DNA from: CAJBVG01 sp943371235
GTDB taxonomy: Bacteria; Bacteroidota; Bacteroidia; Sphingobacteriales; Sphingobacteriaceae
Assembly (NCBI GenBank): GCA_943371235.1
Contig: CALRTZ010000031.1
Span: 1 to 36,301 of the forward strand
Direction of reading: 5' to 3'
Length of the DNA stretch: 36,301 nucleotides
Below, piece after piece: positions 17,897-24,976 of the stretch. A model generated the notes under the pieces. The model had not been told where the DNA came from. It was given only the letters and a program-made list of their open reading frames with translations, and ran no database searches. Position 1 is the first letter of the stretch, and every line of letters starts with the position of its first letter. A program made the position numbers and the translations under genes.

Positions 17897-18382
17897 CTAT
17901 TTTATTTCCTGAAATTGGTTCAAACTCTTAAAAATGTATGTTTTTCTTTCCATCATTAGGAGTGTATTTACAATGTTTATTTGCCCATCGAATTCGGCTA
18001 TTAAGCAATCGTTTTTAATGAATAAGCCTTTAGGGATGAATTTATGAGGAAGATCTAAGTATATTTTCAGGATGTCTTTTTCTAGCTCCTGGCCAATAAA
18101 TTTATAATTGAGTTTTTTCTCTTTGTATTTCATTACAAACATTGAGTTCAGGTATTCTTCTGATAATTTCTCTGCACCGGGTTGATCTAGTTTAATAGCT
18201 TTTTGATTTATTTTCGATAAGGCCTTCTCCCAATCATCGGAAAATACGTTCATTATTAGTTCGTAGGATTGTGTTTTGGTGTTGTATTCTAGTTGGGTAA
18301 TGGAGGTGTAGAATTTATGAGGGGTGTTGAAGGATAATAGGAAAATAGAAAGAAGAAAAAAGGGAAGGAGGATTTTTCTCAT
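17897..18382 (-). CDS. DUF6702 family exported protein
   Basis: The protein has 161 residues. A signal peptide (MRKILLPFFLLSIFLLSFN) is followed by HKFYTSITQLEYNTKTQSYE and MNVFSDDWEKALSK, the typical beginning of DUF6702 proteins. These lie near M1 peptidase and HupE/UreJ genes in many Bacteroidota, as here. The function is unknown. It is the last gene of the minus-strand series HupE/UreJ, M1 peptidase, TonB-C, DUF6702, though a gap of about 107 bp containing repeat C5 precedes it. lon follows 111 bp downstream. Confidence 0.8.
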   Translation of the reverse strand: MRKILLPFFLLSIFLLSFNTPHKFYTSITQLEYNTKTQSYELIMNVFSDDWEKALSKINQKAIKLDQPGAEKLSEEYLNSMFVMKYKEKKLNYKFIGQELEKDILKIYLDLPHKFIPKGLFIKNDCLIAEFDGQINIVNTLLMMERKTYIFKSLNQFQEIK

Positions 18383-18394
18383 AATTTTGATTTA

Positions 18395-18442
18395 TGTCGT
18401 TCACGCAAAGGTCGCGAAAAATATCGCAAAGTACGCTAAGTT
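18395..18442. repeat. Repeat C5 (half copy)
   Basis: GTTCACGCAAAGGTCGCGAA followed by further GCAAAG and CGCTAAG units. Only one arm of the palindrome is present. It lies immediately upstream of the DUF6702 start. Confidence 0.8.
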
Positions 18443-18488
18443 TTTCTATGTGAAACTAAATATAGACATGAAATAAATAAACATTTAT

Positions 18489-18932
18489 CTACTTTCTATT
18501 TTTCTTTTTATACTCTTTTAGATTAAACTTAACGGGGATATTGTAATAAACATTTACTTTTCTTCCGTTTTGCTTACCCGGACTAAAATTTGGAAGCATT
18601 TTTGTTACACTAAGGGCTTCCTCATCGCAACCTCCTCCAATTCCTCTAATTACTTCCAATTTCGTTAATGCACCCATTGTATCAATTACAAAAGAAACAT
18701 AAACATTTCCTTGTATTCCATTTTTTAAGGCTACTTCTGGATATTTAATATTATTAGCTATAAATGATAAAAGCGCTTTCTCTCCACCCGAAAAAACAGG
18801 CATTTCTTCTACAACTAAATAAACCAAGCTATCAAAATACAGAATAGGGTCTGAGGTTGAATGTGTTGATGCATTAGAATTATTAGCTAATAATATTAAC
18901 AATCCTGTGATAAATAAATATATTTTCTTCAT
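18489..18932 (-). CDS. Small exported protein with TonB C-terminal domain
   Basis: The start is set at ATG 18932 (MKKIYLFITGLLILLANNSN), not at the longer in-frame ATG 19046, because the extra 38 residues are encoded by repeat C6 and have no domain character. The mature part is almost only a TonB_C-type domain: MPVFSGGEKALLSFIANNIK, YPEVALKNGIQGNVYVSFVI, then a GGCDEEAL segment. The domain normally contacts outer-membrane receptors. Here there is a signal peptide or a single N-terminal helix, and no proline-rich spanning linker. It is therefore unlikely to be a full energy transducer and may be a free periplasmic domain. It lies between the M1 and DUF6702 genes. Confidence 0.8.
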   Translation of the reverse strand: MKKIYLFITGLLILLANNSNASTHSTSDPILYFDSLVYLVVEEMPVFSGGEKALLSFIANNIKYPEVALKNGIQGNVYVSFVIDTMGALTKLEVIRGIGGGCDEEALSVTKMLPNFSPGKQNGRKVNVYYNIPVKFNLKEYKKKNRK

Positions 18933-18942
18933 AATAATATTT

Positions 18943-19063
18943 CTTTGCGAATCCTTAGCGTCCTTTGCGTGAACTGTTTTTAAACGTTCACGCAAAGAAC
19001 GCCAAGTTATAATTGCTGTATAATGTAAGTTCAACTCACAATTCACAATTCACAACTCACAAC
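18943..19063. repeat. Palindromic repeat C6 and repeat A2
   Basis: Bases 18943-19012 hold a C-family palindrome (CCTTTGCGTGAAC ... GTTCACGCAAAG). Bases 19029-19063 carry A-family units (ACTCACAATTCACAATTCAC) running up to the stop of the M1 peptidase gene. The block creates a false 38-codon extension to the TonB-C reading frame. Confidence 0.85.
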
Positions 19064-21367
19064 TTAAAGCTTTCCGCTTTTCTCCAACTGCATTAAATTC
19101 TGCTCTCTCTGTCTTTGCTCTTTATATAACTGAAATTGCGATTCTGTTTCTTTCGCTGGATAATAGTTATTGTTCATATTTATGTCGGAGGTTTCTTGCA
19201 ATGGATCCACAGAAAACTGTTTTACCTTTTTCGCCGAAACAATTAACTTCGATACTTTTTCATTATTCTTTCTCCAAATTTCTGCAGGTATTCTCATCAT
19301 TTCTTTGCTGTCATCAACATATTCAATCTCCAACACTATCGGCATTACTAAGCCTCCAACATTTTCAAACTCTAAAATATAATAATTCAAATTAGCATTT
19401 AATTTTTTGCGTTCTTCTTCTGATAAGCTTTCGTCGTATTTCTTAAATTTCTCTTTATCAAATTCGGTTACTTTATTAGGGTCGTAGGTAGTATAGAAAT
19501 CAACTAATTCAGGATATTTCTCCACTAAATATTCTTTAATATCAGTTTTGTTTCTTTGCTCCGAAATTGATATTGGCTCTGCTTCTTTTGCTGCTTTACG
19601 TTTTGTTTTTTCGGTACTCGGATTTTGTGTATCTACCGAATAATATTTCACACCTTTTAATGCAATATCACAAGGTTCCGTTCCATAAAACCATCCTCTC
19701 CAAAACCAATCTAAATCAACACCACTAGCATCTTCCATGGTTCTAAAGAAATCTGCTGGCATCGGATGTTTAAATGCCCAACGCTCTGCATACTCTTTAA
19801 ATGCTTTATCAAATAACTCTCTGCCCATTACCGTTTCGCGTAAAATATTTAAAGCCGTTGCTGGTTTGCCGTATGCATTGTTTCCTAATTGTAAAATCGA
19901 TTCGGAATTAGTCATTATCGGATTAACAACAGATTTGTCTGCCATCATATACGATACAATTCCTCTGGCTTCTCCTCTGCTTGAGGGATAATTTTCTTCC
20001 CACTCTTGCTCAGCTAAGTATTGACAAAAAGTATTCAAGCCTTCGTCCATCCATGCCCATTGGCGTTCATCAGAATTTATAATCATAGGAAAAAAGTTAT
20101 GACCCACTTCGTGTATCACTACGCTTATTAATCCGTATTTAGTGCGAGCACTATATGTTCCGTCTTTTTCGGGTCGCGGACCATTAAAACAAATCATTGG
20201 GTACTCCATACCACCAATTGGACCGTTTACAGAAATGGCAACGGGGTACGGATAATTTACGGTGTAGCGCGAATATACTTTTAGTGTATGTGCAATAGAA
20301 TGTGTTGAGTACATCCCCCATAAAGGGTTTCCTTCTTTTGAGTAAAACGACATCGCCATTACATCGCGTTTACCAACCTTTACATTCATCGCATCCCAAA
20401 TGTATTTACGAGAAGTGGCAAATGCAAAATCACGAACATTATCTGCAGTAAATTTCCAGGTTTTAGTTTCCTTTGCTCTGCTCTTTTCGTTTTCTATTGC
20501 TTCCTCTTGTGTAATTATTAACACAGGCTTGTCTGATGTTTTCGCTTTTGCCAAACGATCTCTCCATAAGGGTTTCAGCACTTCGCTTGCATTTGTTAAT
20601 TCGCCTGTAGCCGTAACCACATGGTCGGCAGGGGTTGTAATACTAACTTTGTAATTTCCAAAACATGTAGCAAATTCACCACTACCTAAAAATTGTTTGT
20701 GATTCCATCCTTGTACATCGTTGTACACACACATACGTGGGTAAAATTGTGCAATGCAATCGATCCAATTTTTGTCTTCTTCAAAATATTCGCCACCACT
20801 TCTTCCTCCTTTTATTTTGGTGTTATTTATTTTATAATTCCAAGCTAACTGCAAAACCAATTGCTCTCCTTTTTTTAATGGCTGAGCTAAATCTACACGC
20901 ATCATGGTATTTACAATGGTGTATTTTATCGCTTGCCCTTTTGCATCTTTTACATACTCTATGTTAAACCCACCATCAAAATCATTTTGCATAAAATTGA
21001 AAGAATTAAAACTCATGTTCTTTAAATCAGATTGAGTACTCGTTAACTCTGTCATCGATGTTTTTTTATAAATATTCTGATCTAATTGCAACCATACATA
21101 TTTCAATACATCCGGTGAATTGTTGTAGTACACAATTTTTTCCGAACCAGAAATCTGTTGTTTGTCTTCATCTAGTTTTACATTGATGTCGTAATCGGCT
21201 CTTTGTTGCCAATAGGCATAACCCGGAGCGCCTGCACCGTTGCGGTACTCATTGGGAGTTGGCCACCACTCTTCTAACTGATGGAACTTACTGTTGTTGT
21301 AATTGCTTTGTGCATTTAATTGAGACGCACATAAAATCAAGACAAAAATGTTTAATACTTTTCTCAT
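19064..21367 (-). CDS. M1 family metallopeptidase (exported)
   Basis: This is a zinc aminopeptidase-like protein of 767 residues with a signal peptide (1-20, SQLNAQ). Zinc ligands H419, E420 and H423 lie in VVIHEVGHNFF, and E442 in WMDEGLNTFCQY. The substrate-binding GxMEN-like motif reads GGMEYP at 385-390, a common variant in this group. The C-terminal third (from ~570) is charged, with a coiled stretch near the end (QLYKEQRQREQN). It starts 10 bp after the stop of the HupE/UreJ gene, so the two are co-transcribed. The combination with DUF6702 and HupE suggests a conserved envelope module, possibly metal-linked. The link to metal uptake is inference from HupE's family. Confidence 0.92.
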   Translation of the reverse strand: MRKVLNIFVLILCASQLNAQSNYNNSKFHQLEEWWPTPNEYRNGAGAPGYAYWQQRADYDINVKLDEDKQQISGSEKIVYYNNSPDVLKYVWLQLDQNIYKKTSMTELTSTQSDLKNMSFNSFNFMQNDFDGGFNIEYVKDAKGQAIKYTIVNTMMRVDLAQPLKKGEQLVLQLAWNYKINNTKIKGGRSGGEYFEEDKNWIDCIAQFYPRMCVYNDVQGWNHKQFLGSGEFATCFGNYKVSITTPADHVVTATGELTNASEVLKPLWRDRLAKAKTSDKPVLIITQEEAIENEKSRAKETKTWKFTADNVRDFAFATSRKYIWDAMNVKVGKRDVMAMSFYSKEGNPLWGMYSTHSIAHTLKVYSRYTVNYPYPVAISVNGPIGGMEYPMICFNGPRPEKDGTYSARTKYGLISVVIHEVGHNFFPMIINSDERQWAWMDEGLNTFCQYLAEQEWEENYPSSRGEARGIVSYMMADKSVVNPIMTNSESILQLGNNAYGKPATALNILRETVMGRELFDKAFKEYAERWAFKHPMPADFFRTMEDASGVDLDWFWRGWFYGTEPCDIALKGVKYYSVDTQNPSTEKTKRKAAKEAEPISISEQRNKTDIKEYLVEKYPELVDFYTTYDPNKVTEFDKEKFKKYDESLSEEERKKLNANLNYYILEFENVGGLVMPIVLEIEYVDDSKEMMRIPAEIWRKNNEKVSKLIVSAKKVKQFSVDPLQETSDINMNNNYYPAKETESQFQLYKEQRQREQNLMQLEKSGKL

Positions 21368-21377
21368 TTTTTAATAT

Positions 21378-21944
21378 TTAAAAAGGATAGCGTTGTACCA
21401 TCCAAACCAATGCTTGTGTTCCTATTAAAACAGAAAGTATTCGCACAACTTTACACTGCGCTAGTACTCTGAATTTATAGAGTCCATTTAAAACAAGCAA
21501 CAATATAGCAATAATTACAATTTGTGCTATCTCTATGCCTAAATTAAATGGCAACAAGGTTAACCAAGGGCTATAATCCATGCCCATAAAGAGGTTTTTT
21601 AATAAAGTTGAAAAACCCATTCCGTGTATTAAACCAAAAAATCCAGCTAAAATTACTTTGTATTTATTCAAGGAGTTCTGAAAAAATAAATTTTCGATAC
21701 ACGTAAAAAGAATGGTGGCCGGAATTAAAAACTCAACCAATGAAGTCTCTAAACTAAACACATTAAACAATGCCAAGGCTAAACTAATGGAATGTGCGAT
21801 GGTAAATGCAGTGAGCACCCAAAGCAATTGTTTCCATTGCTTTAGACTGTATACCACACCAAGCACTGTTAAAAACAAGAGATGATCCAGACCGTTGAAG
21901 TCTAAAATATGATGGAAACCTTGGAGGAAGAATTCTTGAAACAC
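21378..21944 (-). CDS. HupE/UreJ-like membrane protein
   Basis: This is a polytopic membrane protein of 188 residues from GTG 21944. The longer frame from 22049 is rejected because its first 35 residues (SQLTTHNSQFTK etc.) are translated repeats. Features of HupE_UreJ_2: FHHILDFNGLDHLLFLTVL with conserved H and D, FTIAHSISLALA, FGLIHGMGFSTLL and FNLGIEIAQI. There are about five to six transmembrane helices with histidines facing the membrane. Relatives are proposed nickel/cobalt permeases or accessory proteins; the substrate here is unknown. The gene is followed after 10 bp by the M1 peptidase. Confidence 0.85.
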   Translation of the reverse strand: MFQEFFLQGFHHILDFNGLDHLLFLTVLGVVYSLKQWKQLLWVLTAFTIAHSISLALALFNVFSLETSLVEFLIPATILFTCIENLFFQNSLNKYKVILAGFFGLIHGMGFSTLLKNLFMGMDYSPWLTLLPFNLGIEIAQIVIIAILLLVLNGLYKFRVLAQCKVVRILSVLIGTQALVWMVQRYPF

Positions 21945-21949
21945 CTTGG

Positions 21950-22082
21950 TGAATTGTGAATTGTGAGTTGTGAGTTGTGAATTAGGAAAAGCTTTTGCGT
22001 TTTTGCAAGCACTTAGCGTTCTTTGCGTGAACGGTTTTGTTTCACGCAAAGTACGCTAAGGTTTCGCAAAGTTCGCTAAGTT
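21950..22082. repeat. Repeat A3 and palindromic repeat C7
   Basis: Bases 21950-21983 carry A-family units (GAATTGTGAGTTGTGAGTTG). Bases 21993-22082 carry a full C palindrome (CTTTGCGTGAAC ... TTTCACGCAAAG, with CTTAGCG and CGCTAAG outer arms). The block lies between the end of one M4 peptidase gene and the HupE start. Confidence 0.9.
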
Positions 22083-22083
22083 T

Positions 22084-24723
22084 TTATTTATTTACAACTA
22101 CCCTTTTTATTTCTATGTTTTTCCCAGTTTCCAACTTTAAGGTATAAACACCTGAAATAAATTCAGATACATCCAATTTTAATTCCTTAATAAAATCAGC
22201 AACTAACACTTCTCTACCTAATACATCATACATAGTTAGCTTATGCATTGCGTCTGTAGATTTGATAAATAACTCTGTGCTGCTTGGGTTCGGATACACC
22301 AAAAATAAATTCTGGGTACTAAGTGTTATACCAAGTGCTGAAGAAACAAGTACGGAGTAATCTTCAATTTGTCCGTTGCGCACTGCTGCACATGGATCAT
22401 CGGGTGAATTATTGGTAGATTTAGCAGAAACAACTCTCATTCTTAATGGCTGATCAAACGTTGCGTCTTTGGGAACTAAGACAGAACCTGCATGTATTTC
22501 GGTAGTATTGTCTGTTTTAAATGCTAATTCCTGTGGTAAATCATAAGCTCCGTTATTATTCCAATCAATATAAACCCTTGTAAACACTGGGCTTGTAAAG
22601 TGTGTGGTAATTTTTATAGGGTAATACGTATTTCGTGCAACAATTGCTCGGCTGCAATTAAAATCCATGTACGGATTCTCAACTTGTGGGCCATCGCTTG
22701 TGTTTTCAATGTTGGCAAATTCAACTTTGTAAATACCTGTAGTTCCTTTTGGATTCAGCATGTTTACAGCACAAGTACTTGCAATAGGTGCATCTGTAAA
22801 AATATTTACGAATTGAGATTTACGTATCGTATCAGATCCGTTTGGATTGGTAGCAATTAATTCTACATCATAAGAACCAATAGTTGTATAGGTATGCGTA
22901 GGATTTATATCTGTTGACGTTGATCCATCACCAAATTTCCATAAATAAGATTGAGCAGAACCTGCTTCGTTTATAAAAGTTGCACTGCTATTTGGTGCGC
23001 AAACAGGGTTGGCTAATTTAAATTCGGCAATAGGTAAGAAACTATAAGGCTTACCAACACCTACAGCATGCCAAGCATTCATTACGGCAATCATTTCCTT
23101 AGAGTCATACCCATACAAATCTATAGCCGCTTGTATAGAACCTGCTCTAGCATCTGCAAAATTTGATACCGGGTTTAAATAATCTCTTAAATTTCTATAC
23201 GTTATTTGGGCTGCTTTATCCATCCCTATTGCCTCCACAGTGTATGTTTTATTTAAATCGTTTACACCAGTATCTCCTACACACAATAAATAAAACCAAA
23301 AATTTTGCACACCTGAGTTATTATGTACTCCACACCAATCGTTCACATCGGTTGGAATACAGTTACTTTGGTTAGTCCAAAATCTTCCTCCATAACAATC
23401 TGGGTTGCCTCTGGCATTTGGGTTAGACATGTCTCTTAATGTAAATGAACGCTGACCAATTAACCACGATGCACCACTATTCAGCTTTTTAAATTCTACC
23501 ACATTTCCAAAAATATCACTGAACGATTCATTTAATGCGCCCGACTCATATTGATATTCTAAACCTGCAGAATATTGAGTTACTCCGTGTGTAATTTCAT
23601 GCGAAACAATATCAATGGAGGTTAATGGTTCCCCGTTGCCATCGCCAAAACGAGAGTATGTACCTGTCCATTGTGCATTAAACCAATTCTTCTCAAAATG
23701 CACATATTGCAACAATTTAGAACCATCATCGTCATACGAATCTCTACTAAGGCTGTCTAAAAAATAATCGTAAGTCATTTCTACACCAAAATGGCAATCA
23801 ACCGCAGCCTCATCCATTTGAGGATTTACGTTATTCCAAAAATTATCAGCATCCGTAAAATTTACTGAACCAGCTTCGTAATTGGTTAAACTATTTCTAG
23901 TTTCAATTTTCATCCCTCTGTTTTTTCGGTTGTTCTCTCTTAATATAAATGTATTTGGAGCGACACTATCTGTTTGTATACTTTGCGCTCCATGGTATTT
24001 TGTTTGTGCATTTCCTCTCACATCAATGCTGCACATGGTAGGTGTTTTTTTCAAAACTTTCCCATCTTCTGCATCAATATAAATGGCATAACGAGCATCA
24101 GGTTCGTGTGTATAAATATCTAATTTATAAGCATACCTAAATGTGTTTTCTATAGGAAATATTACTAATGAGGTTTTGGGATCGTAACTAAAATCGGGCT
24201 GCTCTAACAATTGTTTCAAAGCAGCTTCCTCTTCTTTCATTTCCCATTTATATTTCTTCGCAGGTATCGCTTGCTTCGCAAATTCCAAGGCTTGCACTTC
24301 GGATATGCTGTTTGTATTGAGTACTTGTAGCTCTGCATAGAAATCGCCTACAACCGATTTTATTTTACTCTTTTGTTCGCGTATTCTAACAAATGCATAT
24401 TCAACCGGTACTCCTAAATACTTTTGTTGATATTTATAAAAGTGTTCATTTCTTTTTTCATCAGCATAAGTATTAATTAACAAAAAATCATCAGAAGCTC
24501 TCAGTGGAAAAATTTCTTTAGCCCAATTGGTATTGGTTCCGAGTGCTATAGCTTCGGGTGCCGCATTATCTTTAAAAATAATCATACTCGGAAAATTAGT
24601 ACGATCATTGTATTCAATTTTTTGAACGCGATTCGCTAATGTTTGTGGGATTTTTTTCTTAGCATTTTGAGCTGATAATATGCCTGGCAGTACTAACAAA
24701 ATTAATAGTAAGGATTTTTTCAT
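22084..24723 (-). CDS. Secreted M4 (thermolysin-like) metallopeptidase with PKD, GEVED and T9SS domains
   Basis: ATG 24723 gives 879 residues and a clean signal peptide (MKKSLLLILLVLPGILSAQ). An FTP/PepSY-type propeptide covers ~30-230. The M4 catalytic domain has H375-E376-x-x-H379 in DIVSHEITHGVTQ, third zinc ligand E399 in GALNESFSDIFG, and H467 in GVHNNSGVQNFWF. A PKD domain follows at ~565-640 (WKFGDGSTSTDINPTHTY), then a GEVED domain at ~660-795 (VYIDWNNNGAYD, NGQIEDYSV). A T9SS type A tail starts at ~810 (VYPNPSSTELFIKS, ending VVVNK). It is likely a secreted protease matured from an inhibited proform. It is a tandem paralogue of the next gene, sharing the same domain order. Confidence 0.93.
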   Translation of the reverse strand: MKKSLLLILLVLPGILSAQNAKKKIPQTLANRVQKIEYNDRTNFPSMIIFKDNAAPEAIALGTNTNWAKEIFPLRASDDFLLINTYADEKRNEHFYKYQQKYLGVPVEYAFVRIREQKSKIKSVVGDFYAELQVLNTNSISEVQALEFAKQAIPAKKYKWEMKEEEAALKQLLEQPDFSYDPKTSLVIFPIENTFRYAYKLDIYTHEPDARYAIYIDAEDGKVLKKTPTMCSIDVRGNAQTKYHGAQSIQTDSVAPNTFILRENNRKNRGMKIETRNSLTNYEAGSVNFTDADNFWNNVNPQMDEAAVDCHFGVEMTYDYFLDSLSRDSYDDDGSKLLQYVHFEKNWFNAQWTGTYSRFGDGNGEPLTSIDIVSHEITHGVTQYSAGLEYQYESGALNESFSDIFGNVVEFKKLNSGASWLIGQRSFTLRDMSNPNARGNPDCYGGRFWTNQSNCIPTDVNDWCGVHNNSGVQNFWFYLLCVGDTGVNDLNKTYTVEAIGMDKAAQITYRNLRDYLNPVSNFADARAGSIQAAIDLYGYDSKEMIAVMNAWHAVGVGKPYSFLPIAEFKLANPVCAPNSSATFINEAGSAQSYLWKFGDGSTSTDINPTHTYTTIGSYDVELIATNPNGSDTIRKSQFVNIFTDAPIASTCAVNMLNPKGTTGIYKVEFANIENTSDGPQVENPYMDFNCSRAIVARNTYYPIKITTHFTSPVFTRVYIDWNNNGAYDLPQELAFKTDNTTEIHAGSVLVPKDATFDQPLRMRVVSAKSTNNSPDDPCAAVRNGQIEDYSVLVSSALGITLSTQNLFLVYPNPSSTELFIKSTDAMHKLTMYDVLGREVLVADFIKELKLDVSEFISGVYTLKLETGKNIEIKRVVVNK

Positions 24724-24847
24724 AATGCGATTTTTTGGGTTTGATAAATGCAATATAAATCAATCGCTTATGCATAAAATACATGTATTCTCTATTTTAC
24801 AGAAGATTTACATTGTGCAGACAGAGTAACAGGAATTTGACAGAATG

Positions 24848-24970
24848 AATGGTGAATTGTGAGTTGTGAATTAGGAAAGACCTTTGCGTTTTTTGCGAAT
24901 CCTTAGCGTTCTTTGCGTGAACGACTTGTTTCACGCAAAGAACGCTAAGCTTTCGCAAAGTGCGCTAAGT
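24848..24970. repeat. Repeat A4 and palindromic repeat C8
   Basis: Bases 24848-24873 carry A-family units (GGTGAATTGTGAGTTGTGAA). Bases 24880-24970 carry a full C palindrome, very similar to C7. This same A-then-C order occurs in both gaps downstream of an M4 peptidase gene, so the repeats may have been copied with the gene. The rest of the gap (24724-24976) shows nothing else. Confidence 0.9.
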
Positions 24971-24976
24971 TTTTTT

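Noticed and set aside
18933..19046. N-terminal extension of the TonB-C gene up to ATG 19046
   Set aside because: The 38 extra residues are translated C-family repeat; the signal peptide starts at 18932.
21945..22049. N-terminal extension of the HupE/UreJ gene
   Set aside because: It is translated A and C repeats; family similarity starts after GTG 21944.
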